This document shows positions 1 to 7,962 of a stretch of 64,000 nucleotides of DNA, piece after piece (position 1 is the stretch's first letter; every line of letters begins with the position of its first letter). Under the pieces are notes generated by a model. The model did not search any database, was not told the origin of the DNA, and saw only the letters and a list, made by a program, of their open reading frames with translations. The translations under genes and the position numbers were made by a program. The stretch covers positions 2,356,001-2,420,000 of the forward strand of contig CP065008.1 of NCBI GenBank assembly GCA_016699735.1. Reading direction: 5' to 3'. This DNA comes from Alphaproteobacteria bacterium. Lineage in GTDB: Bacteria > Pseudomonadota > Alphaproteobacteria > Micavibrionales > Micavibrionaceae.

Positions 1-854
1 AGGGAGGATTTGAAAATAGACAAAACCCAATCCAAAACCCTTAAAAACCAGTTCCTTGGAGCGGCTTCTTTAAATTCATTAAAGCTAGTATAGAAACTTT
101 TTAATGCAGTTATTTCTTCTTTTCCCTTTTCGTCTTTCTGCGAAACGAACGAAAACTCAATAAATCCCTTAAACTCATAGACTTGTTTGTCAAACGTCCT
201 GACGACCTCCCCCTCAAAATACAACGGGTAATTTCCATCTGTAATAGTTCTAACAGGATTTAAAGAATTTTTAATTACTTCTGAAGGAACAAAATCGATG
301 ATAAACCTCCTGACCCCCTTAGGGATGAACCCACTGTTCCCAGGATGGCAAATCCCCTGATTCACTTTATTGGTGCAGTCGTTAAGACTTTTGTGTTTTT
401 CAGTTCCTCGGAAAGCACACTGCTTATGTTCGAAAACCTCCCAAACCCTGCAATCCTGAATGTGACAAGCACAATCAAGTGGTACAGACGTCCCTAGGAT
501 AGGCACAGTTTTGCATAATTTATGATTCTTACAAAACTGTTTATTCTTCACAGACAACGGAAACGTCGTAAAATGAAGTTTCCTTAGCTCCACACTCGAT
601 TGACCCTTATTTTCGACAAAAATCTTGTCATTTTCCCACAACACGGCGATGGAAACGCTGTTCTCAAGCTCGACTTGCCTGCGGCTTATTTCGTTCTGCC
701 CATAACCCAAATACACCGCAGCCAACAAAGTAAGCGCCAGCAGGACAATTTCAATAACCCTTAAACAATCCTCGCGCCAATATTTGGAAAAACATTTCCA
801 AAAACCACAAGAACTGCATTCTGACTGTGTATTGCTATTATCTCCGTCACTCAC
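1..854 (-). CDS. Unrecognised membrane-anchored Cys-rich protein (3' end outside window)
   Basis: Reading the minus strand from a GTG at 854 gives an uninterrupted frame of about 284 codons that leaves the window at base 1. An in-frame TAG lies two codons upstream, so GTG is the only usual start. A Cys-containing N-terminus (three Cys in about 12 residues) is followed by one hydrophobic segment near residues 33-52, then a soluble part with many scattered cysteines (KNHKLCK, DCACHIQDC). This suggests a single-pass protein with a disulfide-rich or metal-binding exported domain. I recognise no family. The base composition is more AT-rich than the rng-hisG cluster next to it, which hints at acquisition. 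The GTG start and edge truncation make it easy to miss. Confidence 0.6.
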   Translation of the reverse strand, partial: MSDGDNSNTQSECSSCGFWKCFSKYWREDCLRVIEIVLLALTLLAAVYLGYGQNEISRRQVELENSVSIAVLWENDKIFVENKGQSSVELRKLHFTTFPLSVKNKQFCKNHKLCKTVPILGTSVPLDCACHIQDCRVWEVFEHKQCAFRGTEKHKSLNDCTNKVNQGICHPGNSGFIPKGVRRFIIDFVPSEVIKNSLNPVRTITDGNYPLYFEGEVVRTFDKQVYEFKGFIEFSFVSQKDEKGKEEITALKSFYTSFNEFKEAAPRNWFLRVLDWVLSIFKSS

Positions 855-958
855 AACCTAAACCTATAATCCATAAGGGTTAAACCGCTCTGCATCTGCA
901 TCGCAGAAACAAAAATCCACGCAGCACACATCAACACTCAGAAAAGGGAAAACAAAAA

Positions 959-1033
959 TGGTGCCCGGGGGCGGGATTGAACCACCGACACAGGGATTTT
1001 CAGTCCCCTGCTCTACCGCTGAGCTACCCGGGC
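959..1033 (-). tRNA. tRNA-Phe (GAA)
   Basis: The minus strand folds as a full cloverleaf: acceptor GCCCGGG/CCCGGGC, D stem GCTC/GAGC, anticodon stem GGGGA/TCCCT with loop CTGAAAA (anticodon GAA, U at 33), a five-base variable region, T stem GGTGG/CCGCC with loop TTCAATC, then A73 and an encoded CCA. Length is 75 bases including CCA. It stands alone between the edge gene and rng, and I see no clear feature in the roughly 250 bases up to rng. Confidence 0.96.
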
Positions 1034-1280
1034 ATCGGGGAAAAGCGGTCGTAAAGATCGAATACGGCTTATAAAAGAATGGCGCCGCGCTGTAAAGCCG
1101 TTTTTGGCCCGCCCCGTGCAAAGCCCCGGAAATCCTAAGGGCCAAGACCCAAAGATTTTATAAAGTCAGCGAAAACACGAGCTTTCGAGAACCGCATCGC
1201 AGAATACTTAAGGATATTTGAGAAGCGGAAGCGCAGAAAGGCCGTGTTTGCAGGTCTTTAGAAAAACTTTGGGCTTGGCC

Positions 1281-2510
1281 CTAGATATTGAAACCCTCTA
1301 ATCTCTCGGAAAGCGGCGGCGTCCGGCGCTTGCGCGTGACCTCCATAAGCCCGAGGCTGGTCAGCCCGTGAATCTGCACCGTGCAGGGATCGCCGTCGAA
1401 CGATTTCTCCAGCGCCCGGATCAACTCGTCCTGCTCCTTGCGGCTGTGCATCTTAAGAAAGTCGATGATGATGATCCCCCCAAGATTCCGCAAGCGCACC
1501 TGCCGCGCAATTTCCTGCGCCGCCTCCACGTTCACGGCCAGCCGCGAGCGTTTGTCCCCGCCCTTGTTGATGTCGATAGCGGTCAGCGCCACAGTCTCCT
1601 GCACGATCAGATTCCCCCCGCCGGGCAAAAGCGCATAATCCTGAAACAACCCCTCGATCTGCCCCAGCACGTCGCGATATTCGAACAGCGCGAGGTCTTT
1701 GGCGGCATCCTTCAACTCAATCGGCACCACCCGCGGCACCAGATCGGGCGCGAACACGGAACACCACTCCTCCACCTGCTTGTAATGATCCATGGTCACA
1801 ACCTCGATCCGCTCGATCGGCTCGACCGCCTTGTCGCTCAAAATCCGCTGAATGGAGTCCGGCCCCGCCATGATGAGCGCGGACTCATTCCCCTCGAAAA
1901 ACTTTTGCAATTCGCCCCAGATGCTTTTAAGGATTTTCGCCTCCCGCACAATGATATCGGTCTGCAAGTCTGCAGCGGAGGAGCGCAGGATAAACCCCTT
2001 CATCCCGTCATCCAGCGCATCCAGCATGGTCTGCAGCGCCTTTCGCATATCCGGCTTGCGGATCCGCGAGGAAATCCGGTTGGCATCCATCATCGGACAA
2101 TAGATCAGATGCCGCCCCGGAATGGCGATATCCATGCTCATCTGCGCCGATTTCTGTTCGGCCGCCAGTTCGAAATCATGCGTCCGGGGAAGATACGCAG
2201 CCTTCGCCTGAACGGCAACCATGTCGCCGGACTTGAACATCTTGCCGATGGCCTGATCCCCGCCCTTGACGATCGCCCCGTCCTTGCCGCGCACCCGCAC
2301 GTCCTTATTATAGAGAATCCCGTCATAATGCTCGTCGAGTTCGACGAACACCGCATCCAGCCCTGCATCCACGCGCTTGACCTTCGCCCAGTACACGGAC
2401 CCCCACCGCACGGCCTCATGCGCGGGATCGACCTCAACCCCCTCCAGCCGCCCGTTCACGAGGGCGGCGGACCAGATCCGGTTCTGATATTCTTCGATAA
2501 GGATATCCAC
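1281..2510 (-). CDS. rng: Ribonuclease G / RNase E-G family endoribonuclease
   Basis: A 409-aa RNase E/G family endonuclease, expected to cut single-stranded AU-rich RNA in rRNA maturation and mRNA decay in the cytoplasm. An S1-like RNA-binding segment (about residues 35-110, 'AGLDAVFVELDEHYDG') is followed by the catalytic core. The two metal-binding aspartates sit in 'TAIDINKGG' and 'IIIIDFLKM'. The Cys pair of the RNase E zinc link and the long C-terminal scaffold are both absent, and the protein ends soon after 'RKRRTPPLSERL'. That makes it RNase G-like and somewhat shorter than E. coli RNase G. It is the last gene of the infA-maf-rng run on the minus strand, a usual alphaproteobacterial neighbourhood. 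Confidence 0.92.
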   Translation of the reverse strand: MDILIEEYQNRIWSAALVNGRLEGVEVDPAHEAVRWGSVYWAKVKRVDAGLDAVFVELDEHYDGILYNKDVRVRGKDGAIVKGGDQAIGKMFKSGDMVAVQAKAAYLPRTHDFELAAEQKSAQMSMDIAIPGRHLIYCPMMDANRISSRIRKPDMRKALQTMLDALDDGMKGFILRSSAADLQTDIIVREAKILKSIWGELQKFFEGNESALIMAGPDSIQRILSDKAVEPIERIEVVTMDHYKQVEEWCSVFAPDLVPRVVPIELKDAAKDLALFEYRDVLGQIEGLFQDYALLPGGGNLIVQETVALTAIDINKGGDKRSRLAVNVEAAQEIARQVRLRNLGGIIIIDFLKMHSRKEQDELIRALEKSFDGDPCTVQIHGLTSLGLMEVTRKRRTPPLSERLEGFNI

Positions 2511-2572
2511 ATCGGGAACTTTCGGGTTGTATCACTGAGAAGAGAGAATACTAAAAAGTCGTTAAGATTATG

Positions 2573-3154
2573 TTATCCGAAGAAACCGTTTCCGGCCAGA
2601 AGCTGTTGCACATCATAAAGCGACAATCCCACGACATTGGAATAGGAACCTTGCAGGAAACTGACAAACACCGCCGCCCGCCCCTGGATGGCGTAGCCTC
2701 CCGCCTTGCCCTGCCATTCGCCGCTTTCAATATAAGTGTCGGTCTCGACGTCGTTCAGGGTTTTGAATTTGACGACGCTATCGCAAAGCCTGATCCGCCG
2801 CGCCCCCTCAGGCGTCATCAGGCAAATCCCGCCATAAACATGATGCCTGCGCCCGGAAAGCAACGCAAGACAGGCCCGCGCCTCCGCCTCCGTCTCCGCC
2901 TTGGGTAAAATCCGCCGCCCACACGCCACCACCGTATCGGCCGCCAGAACAAAAGCCCCCGCGGACTCTTTAGAAGAAAGCGCGGCCTCCGCCTTGGCCA
3001 CAGCCAGCCGTTGCGCCAGGTCACGCGGCAATTCGCCCTTCAAGGGCGTTTCGTCGATTTCTGTAGGAACAACTTGGGCAGGTGAAAGTCCGATCTGCGC
3101 CAGCAGGTCCAGCCGCCGGGGCGATGCGGATGCGAGGATCAGCTTATTTTTCAC
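2573..3154 (-). CDS. maf: Maf-like nucleoside triphosphate pyrophosphatase
   Basis: A 193-aa house-cleaning pyrophosphatase of the Maf/YhdE family, which hydrolyses dTTP/UTP or modified nucleotides to monophosphates and is linked to control of septum formation. The signature N-terminus 'LILASASPRR', then 'VVPTEIDET', 'FVLAADTVVA' and the 'GKAGGYAIQGRAA' segment are all present, and length is normal. The start overlaps the end of infA by 11 bases, so the two are probably translationally coupled. rng follows after about 60 bases. Confidence 0.95.
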   Translation of the reverse strand: MKNKLILASASPRRLDLLAQIGLSPAQVVPTEIDETPLKGELPRDLAQRLAVAKAEAALSSKESAGAFVLAADTVVACGRRILPKAETEAEARACLALLSGRRHHVYGGICLMTPEGARRIRLCDSVVKFKTLNDVETDTYIESGEWQGKAGGYAIQGRAAVFVSFLQGSYSNVVGLSLYDVQQLLAGNGFFG

Positions 3155-3362
3155 GGAAGATAATGCGGCCCTTGGTCAAATCGTAGGGCGTCATTTCAAC
3201 CACGACAGAGTCCCCTTGCAGGACACGGATGCGGTTTTTCCGCATTTTTCCGGCGGTATGGGCCAGAATGATGTGGTCATTCTCCAGCTTCACCCGGAAC
3301 ATCGCGTTCGGGAGGATTTCGGTGACAACACCCTTAAATTCGATCAACTCTTCTTTGGCCAT
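3144..3362 (-). CDS. infA: Translation initiation factor IF-1
   Basis: A 72-aa S1/OB-fold protein that occupies the ribosomal A site and helps IF-2 and IF-3 select the initiator tRNA. The sequence is nearly canonical from 'MAKEELIEFKG' to 'TKGRIIFREK', including 'GKMRKNRIRVLQGD'. Only the 115 bases upstream to the UPF0262 gene separate it from the previous gene, so it may have its own promoter there, though I could not pick one out. maf overlaps its 3' end. Confidence 0.98.
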   Translation of the reverse strand: MAKEELIEFKGVVTEILPNAMFRVKLENDHIILAHTAGKMRKNRIRVLQGDSVVVEMTPYDLTKGRIIFREK

Positions 3363-3477
3363 GAACTCGTCTATTGATTAAAGTCTTGAGGACCGTAACG
3401 TTCTACACCCTTGCCGCGCCGGAAAGCAACGGCAAATTCAGCAAAAAAGCCGGATACTGCACAAAAAGGATAAAAAA

Positions 3478-3972
3478 TCAGCGCCAAGCTAGAACTTTCC
3501 CGCCATGAAGAACGCAAATCAGGGTAAAAAGCCGCCGCGCCGTATCCAAATCCATCTGAATCTTTTCCCGCAGCCGTTCCATCAGCATCTCCGCCCCCTC
3601 ATTATGCAGCCCCCGACGCCCCATATCGATAGCCTCGATCCGCGAAGGCTTTCCCTCACGCTTGGCCTCATCGTAGCTCTGCACGATCATAAAATAATCG
3701 CGGATCAGCTTCTGATAGGGTTTGATGGACAAAACCAGCATCGGCAAATCATGACCCGCCTCATTGGCGATGCGGAACACGAGCCGATTCTCCTCGATCG
3801 ACAGGTCAAGGTCATAGGGGCCGAGGGAGTCGTTGACCGGTTGAAAAAAACTGTCATGTTTCAAATCGCGCAGCGCCGTTTCATGATCGCGCTGGATAAG
3901 GCTTTTATCCTCAACACCGCACAGCCCCCGGAGGGAAAAAGTGCGAATACGGCTGTTAGGGGCTGATTTCAT
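3478..3972 (-). CDS. UPF0262 family protein
   Basis: A 164-aa conserved alphaproteobacterial protein of unknown function. The motif-rich middle ('GPYDLDLSIEENRLVFRI') and the C-terminal 'RGLHNEGAEMLMERL' are typical of UPF0262. The frame is open further upstream to 4029, but that extension lies inside hisG. The ATG at 3972, two bases after the hisG stop, gives the usual family N-terminus 'MKSAPNSRIRTF' and is preferred. The context (hisG directly upstream, infA downstream) is the usual one for this family. Confidence 0.88.
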   Translation of the reverse strand: MKSAPNSRIRTFSLRGLCGVEDKSLIQRDHETALRDLKHDSFFQPVNDSLGPYDLDLSIEENRLVFRIANEAGHDLPMLVLSIKPYQKLIRDYFMIVQSYDEAKREGKPSRIEAIDMGRRGLHNEGAEMLMERLREKIQMDLDTARRLFTLICVLHGGKVLAWR

Positions 3973-3974
3973 TT

Positions 3975-4658
3975 TTATTTTCCTGATATGCCCGCTGTGG
4001 ATAAAGCCCGCCGGAACGCCTCGATCCACCGCCCCGTTTCCTCGGGCCGGGTTTTAAAGGCGCTGCGGTTGACGATTAATCGAGACGATACGTCCAGAAT
4101 TTTTTCAACCTCGACAAGCTGATTGGCCTTGAGTGTTGACCCGGAAGAGACAAGGTCCACGATCCGGCGCACAAGACCCAGAGTCGGTGCAATCTCCATC
4201 GCGCCGTTGAGCTTGATGCATTCCGCCTGCACACCGCGCTTGGCGAAGTGCCGGGCCGTAAGCGAAGGATATTTCGTCGCAACACGGATATGGCTCCATT
4301 TGGAGGGGTCTTCGGCCTTGAGATCCTCCTCCCGCATTGCCACCGACAGGCGGCATTGGCCGATGCCAAGGTCCAGCGGCGAATAAAGTTCCGAATAATT
4401 GAACTCCTCAATCGCATCGCTGCCGACCACGCCGAGTTGCGCCCCGCCATAAGCCACGAAGGTCGCCACATCGAACGCCCGCACACGGATCAAATCCAGC
4501 GCCGGATGGTTGGTTGTAAACCGCAGCTTGCGGCTGTCCTCATCGAAAAAATCCGCCTCAGGCCGGATATCGCAGGCCACCAACAGCGGCGCCAGTTCCT
4601 GCAAAATGCGCCCCTTCGGAACGGCAAAAATCAGCTTTGGTGGAGATTCGGATTTCAT
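3975..4658 (-). CDS. hisG: ATP phosphoribosyltransferase, short form
   Basis: HisG condenses ATP with PRPP in the first step of histidine synthesis. At 227 aa it is the short form, which lacks the C-terminal histidine-binding ACT-like domain and in known cases needs the HisZ regulatory subunit. No hisZ is present here. Recognisable parts are 'FAVPKGRILQELAP', 'GVVGSDAIEE' and the PRPP-binding region 'VDLVSSGSTLKANQL'. The UPF0262 gene starts two bases after its stop, so they are likely cotranscribed. About 100 bases without a visible feature separate it from nnrE upstream. Confidence 0.96.
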   Translation of the reverse strand: MKSESPPKLIFAVPKGRILQELAPLLVACDIRPEADFFDEDSRKLRFTTNHPALDLIRVRAFDVATFVAYGGAQLGVVGSDAIEEFNYSELYSPLDLGIGQCRLSVAMREEDLKAEDPSKWSHIRVATKYPSLTARHFAKRGVQAECIKLNGAMEIAPTLGLVRRIVDLVSSGSTLKANQLVEVEKILDVSSRLIVNRSAFKTRPEETGRWIEAFRRALSTAGISGK

Positions 4659-4756
4659 GGGAATGACTTACGGAAAAAAACAGGCCACGGCAAGAGTTTT
4701 TGCCGCATTGCACCATCATGAGCCTCCGCGCATAAAAATGCAAGCCGGAGCGTCGA

Positions 4757-5791
4757 TCACCCGCCCATATGCGCGAGATGATACAGAGCCGCACACGCCG
4801 CCTCCCGCACACTGAACTTTCGCTCGACAAGACCGGAGATAAGGTTCTCGATCCGCACCTCGATCTCCTTCTTCCGCGCCTTCTCAGGCGCATGAGGGGT
4901 GATCAACACCTCCCCCTCCGGCGTCGCCAGAATAAAATCCGGCCTGGTCTGGATGACATAACATTCCCCATCTACGGCCTGCTGCCGCAAAAACGCCAGA
5001 GGATCGACGATGCTCTGGTTCGTCTCGGCAAACTGCACCAGCCGTTTGTGAATCGCCCGCATCTCCGCCATTTCATTAAGCTCCCTGAGCGTGACTTTCG
5101 GCGGGATGAAAGTATTTTCCAGCGCCGCAAACCCCGCCTGCGCCACGCGGCTGTCGGGAATACCGATATCCGCAACCACGATAGGACCGCAATGCGCCGA
5201 TCCGGGCAAGAGAACATGGCCCAGCTTCTTACGGCAGAACGTGACCGTCAGCTTGGCATGAGGCGTATGAAGGGCAGCCGCCCCTGTCGTGCCGTTCACC
5301 CCGCTCGGAATATCCACCGCGATGACCAGCGGCTTCGCTTTTTCTATTTTCTGGAAAACCTCAAGAACGGGCGAACGGAATTCCCCCTTGAACCCCGTCC
5401 CGAACACCGCATCGACCACCAATAAATCGGCGGTTATCGCGACATCCTCGAACCGCAGCACCTCCCCGCTCCACAGCTCCGCCGCCATTTTCGCATCCCC
5501 TTTGAGGGTTTCCAGCGGAACGCAGCTTGCCACCGCCACCGCCCACCCCTGCGCTTTCAGGAGCGCCGCGATGATAAACCCGTCCCCGCCATTATTCCCC
5601 GGCCCGCAGAGAACAAGGGTGTTCGAGGGCTGCACCCGTTCGATGATGATATCCGCCGCCGCCTGCCCCGCATTCTGCATCAGGGTAAAACCGGAAATAC
5701 CGGATTCAATGGTGATCCGGTCGGCCTCGGACATTTGGGCGTTGGTGAGAAGTTCAGAGGGTTTGTTCAAAAAGTCATATTCAAAATTCAT
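4757..5791 (-). CDS. nnrE: NAD(P)H-hydrate epimerase with an apparent NnrD-like remnant tail
   Basis: The N-terminal ~220 residues are a YjeF_N (NnrE) domain that epimerises damaged NAD(P)HX: 'LTNAQMSEADR', 'LMQNAGQAAADII', 'CGPGNNGGDGF', 'DAVFGTGFKG' and 'VDIPSGVNG' are in order. In many bacteria an ATP/ADP-dependent dehydratase (NnrD) is fused behind it. Here only ~115 residues follow. Their end ('ILATPEGEVLITPHAPEK' ... 'VREAACAALYHLAHMGG') resembles the end of NnrD, but the GSGD catalytic stretch and most of that domain are absent. So it probably epimerises but cannot dehydrate. Start: ATG 5791 has AGGGA about 10 bases upstream. The frame stays open to 5962 and beyond into the preceding gene's sequence. 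Confidence 0.85.
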   Translation of the reverse strand: MNFEYDFLNKPSELLTNAQMSEADRITIESGISGFTLMQNAGQAAADIIIERVQPSNTLVLCGPGNNGGDGFIIAALLKAQGWAVAVASCVPLETLKGDAKMAAELWSGEVLRFEDVAITADLLVVDAVFGTGFKGEFRSPVLEVFQKIEKAKPLVIAVDIPSGVNGTTGAAALHTPHAKLTVTFCRKKLGHVLLPGSAHCGPIVVADIGIPDSRVAQAGFAALENTFIPPKVTLRELNEMAEMRAIHKRLVQFAETNQSIVDPLAFLRQQAVDGECYVIQTRPDFILATPEGEVLITPHAPEKARKKEIEVRIENLISGLVERKFSVREAACAALYHLAHMGG

Positions 5792-5891
5792 AAGCAGACA
5801 ATCCCTGACCAGATTTTGAAATTCTGTCGGTATGATTTGAAAATAAAGCAGCACTTTTTCCCTGAAAAAATCATCATGTAAATGCCATTGA

Positions 5892-6167
5892 CTACCGCCA
5901 CAATAAACTGAAAGAAGCCAACACATCACATGGGCACGGGCATATTTTTTTTTCATAAACATACGAGCGTAAATTCACCACCTCCCCCGGAAACAAATTC
6001 TGGCTCTCGTCGACCCTGCAATTCTGCTCGAAAATAATCTGTCTAAGCGCGTTGTAATGCCGGTCAGCCCTCGAACCGTAATCCGCCTGCGAAATATACC
6101 CCAGCTCCGCAATGGTGACGGATTGCAGGAAACTGACGATCTCTTGCGGAATATGCGGCCGACCCAT
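5892..6167 (-). pseudogene. Small uncharacterised protein, probably frameshifted in an A9 run
   Basis: As written, the frame from ATG 6167 encodes about 91 aa ('MGRPHIPQEIVSFLQSV', 'ISQADYGSRADRHYNALRQI', 'LFPGEVVNLRSYV'). It then passes a run of nine A (5945-5953 on the plus strand as T) and ends in an unconvincing Cys-rich tail. Removing one A joins it to the open frame that precedes nnrE ('KKYARAHVMCWLLSVYCGGS', 'IIPTEFQNLVRDCLLMNFE'), giving a coherent ~125-residue protein. From memory this resembles a family of small ADP-ribosylation/crystallin-unrelated hypothetical proteins with a 'W/FPxEVVxL' motif. No function is known to me. No stop separates that frame from nnrE, so the true 3' end, or a real fusion to nnrE, is unresolved. 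The frame is open upstream to 6215, but that extension covers a divergent promoter. Confidence 0.5.
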
Positions 6168-6171
6168 GGAT

Positions 6172-6200
6172 TTGACAATAAACCTTCTTTTCTGAAATGA
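6172..6200 (+). promoter_or_regulatory. Sigma70-like promoter of the first tandem paralog
   Basis: TTGACA at 6172-6177, a 17-base spacer, then AAATGA at 6195-6200. The same element recurs at 7085-7113 before the second paralog with nearly identical flanks, which is the main support. It lies about 40 bases before the ATG at 6240 and just outside the start of the divergent minus-strand gene. Confidence 0.55.
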
Positions 6201-6239
6201 TCGACAAAAAACCACACAATTATAAACAGAACAGGGACA

Positions 6240-7004
6240 ATGACGGCAAAAGATTATCTCTCCAGAACCCTTGGCGCCCTTGGCCGCGCTTGGTCGCGTT
6301 CACCCGCTACATTTCTTGACCATGACATCAGAGACCCGCAAACCATCGCAAACCGCATGGTCGAAATGAACATGGGGGAGAACGAAGTGCGGCAATTCCC
6401 TGAAGCCATCCAGAGTTATAAAAAGGTCGATCCCCTGCAGTTGACGCTGGCGATGCGGACCTTGATGGAAAACGGCAGCGAATTGGCGGCAAAATACAGG
6501 CACCGAAGCCTGAGCATCGCCATGGGCGATTACCACGATATGGGCGAAGATTACACGCTGGCCACCATTCAATATACGATTGCCTACCTTCATGGCGACG
6601 ACAAGAGCTTCTATCATATGGCGAATGAGGTTGAGGTGCGAAACCGCCCACGCGACCAGCAAGGCTATGAAAAAGCCATAAAATACCTGAGCTTCATCCC
6701 GGATGACGAAAAAAGCCTGCCTCTGATCGCGCAGGAGCTTCCTGAACTCGGAGAGGGCGCCTACCCGGCCGCTTATTACCAGGAAATCGTCAAGGCGATG
6801 CACGACCACCCGGAGCTCAAGCAGGCAATCCGGGCTGACTTCCTGCTCTACCGCGCCGCCGCAGCCGTTCACCATGGTCTCGATCGCAGCCGGGCCTGGG
6901 GAATGCATCTGGACGGCCAGAGAGCCGGCCCCACCGATCAAGCGTTAAAAAACCCTGTGATCCGCGATGCTTTCCAATATGATCGCCACACAAAGGAATT
7001 TTAG
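6240..7004 (+). CDS. Unrecognised tandem-paralog family protein, copy 1
   Basis: A 254-aa soluble protein without signal peptide or membrane segment. It is clearly homologous along its whole length to the next gene. Shared blocks include 'DYL.RTLG' at the N-terminus, 'MGDYHDMGEDY', 'AYLHGDD', 'RADFLLYRAAAAV', 'LDRSRAWGMHLDG' and 'GPTDQALKNPVIRD'. The middle looks alpha-helical, and the 'AYLHGDD..FYHMANE' rhythm recalls Sel1/TPR-type repeats, but no repeat family is certain. I recognise no function. Only a weak ribosome-binding site (CAGGGAC) precedes the ATG. Confidence 0.75.
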   Translation: MTAKDYLSRTLGALGRAWSRSPATFLDHDIRDPQTIANRMVEMNMGENEVRQFPEAIQSYKKVDPLQLTLAMRTLMENGSELAAKYRHRSLSIAMGDYHDMGEDYTLATIQYTIAYLHGDDKSFYHMANEVEVRNRPRDQQGYEKAIKYLSFIPDDEKSLPLIAQELPELGEGAYPAAYYQEIVKAMHDHPELKQAIRADFLLYRAAAAVHHGLDRSRAWGMHLDGQRAGPTDQALKNPVIRDAFQYDRHTKEF

Positions 7005-7024
7005 AGGCGCTTCCGTATCGCCGC

Positions 7025-7057
7025 GCCCCTACCATCGGCACGCCCGCCGGATCCGCA
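7025..7057. repeat. 3' tail repeat of the tandem duplication, copy 1
   Basis: A 33-base block just after the first paralog matches 7930-7962 at 31 of 33 positions. In the second location the block also supplies the last codons and stop of the convergent gene at 7934. Copy 1 is therefore probably a duplicated fragment of that neighbour's 3' end, marking the edge of a ~905-base tandem duplication. Confidence 0.75.
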
Positions 7058-7084
7058 GTGACTGCAGCGGTGAATGGCTTGTAT

Positions 7085-7113
7085 TTGACAATAAACCAGA
7101 ATTTCTGAAATGA
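7085..7113 (+). promoter_or_regulatory. Sigma70-like promoter of the second tandem paralog
   Basis: TTGACA at 7085-7090, a 17-base spacer and AAATGA at 7108-7113. It is embedded in the same context (ATTTGACAATAAACC, then TTTCTGAAATGATC) as the element at 6172. The ATG of the second paralog follows 33 bases later. Confidence 0.55.
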
Positions 7114-7146
7114 TCATACAAAGAACGTGAATAAGGCACGGGTTGA

Positions 7147-7923
7147 ATGTCCGCCACCGACTACCTATACAGAACCCTCGGCAGCCTCCGCAACCTCTGG
7201 CCTGCAGGCAAGCCGCACACTTTCATGGATCATGAAGTGTCCGAGTCCATGGCCATAGCCGACCATATGCTGGCTCGCGGCTTGGATGAGTTCGAGGTCG
7301 CTCAATTTATCGACGTGAGCTGCAACCACCGGAAGGTTAAATTTCCTGAATTTATCGGCGCTTTGAGAAAACTCTCCGACGCCGGAAGCCGGGTCGCGGA
7401 CCAATACCGCAACACAGGCGCAGCCTTACAGATGGGTGACCGGCACGATATGGTCGGAGATTACGAACTGGCGGCGGTAAACTACATTCTGGCCTACCTG
7501 CACAACGACGACCGGGGCTTCATGCATATGGCCAAGGAAATCGAAGGCCGCAACGCCCGCCGCGACGCCGACGGATACGCAGACGCCATCTATTGGCTGG
7601 CAGAAAGCGAAGGCGACCCCGCACAGTCTTTGCAGGAAATGCTGGATATCAAGCTGAGGACAAATCTGGCCATCAACGTCTACCCTGAAGAATATTATCA
7701 GGATTTGATCAAGGTTATGAACGAAAACTCCGACATTCGTAAAGCCGCCCGCGCCGATTTCCTCGTCTATCGCGCTGCCGCCGCAGTTCGTCTCGATCTC
7801 GACCGCTCTCGTGCCTGGAAAATGCACCTCGACGGCCTGCAGGAGGGGCCGACCGATCAGGTCTTTAAGAACCCCTATATCCGCGACACTTTTGTCCGCG
7901 AACCCGTGACAAAAGATATATAG
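7147..7923 (+). CDS. Unrecognised tandem-paralog family protein, copy 2
   Basis: A 258-aa paralog of the preceding gene with the same ends ('DYLYRTLGSL' ... 'KNPYIRDTFV') and the same core motifs ('MGDRHDMVGDYELA', 'AYLHNDDRGFMHMAKEIEGRN', 'RADFLVYRAAAAVRLDLDRS'). The copies differ at roughly half of positions, so the duplication is not recent, yet length and order are kept. Both are likely functional. No signal peptide, membrane segment or catalytic motif is evident. The gene converges on the HExxH protein gene with only 10 bases between stops. Confidence 0.75.
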   Translation: MSATDYLYRTLGSLRNLWPAGKPHTFMDHEVSESMAIADHMLARGLDEFEVAQFIDVSCNHRKVKFPEFIGALRKLSDAGSRVADQYRNTGAALQMGDRHDMVGDYELAAVNYILAYLHNDDRGFMHMAKEIEGRNARRDADGYADAIYWLAESEGDPAQSLQEMLDIKLRTNLAINVYPEEYYQDLIKVMNENSDIRKAARADFLVYRAAAAVRLDLDRSRAWKMHLDGLQEGPTDQVFKNPYIRDTFVREPVTKDI

Positions 7924-7929
7924 AAGTCC

Positions 7930-7962
7930 GCCCCTACCATCGGCACGCCCGACCGATCCGCA
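7930..7962. repeat. 3' tail repeat of the tandem duplication, copy 2
   Basis: Second copy of the block at 7025-7057. It overlaps the stop codon and final residues (IGRACRW) of the minus-strand gene at 7934, which suggests this is the original location. Confidence 0.75.

Noticed and set aside
864..1145. 93-aa minus-strand frame across tRNA-Phe
   Set aside because: Its middle is simply the tRNA translated; the flanks have no coding signal.
1368..2618. Long plus-strand open frame opposite rng (416 aa)
   Set aside because: It is the antisense of a clear RNase G gene in high-GC sequence; composition is His/Arg/Pro-rich and not protein-like.
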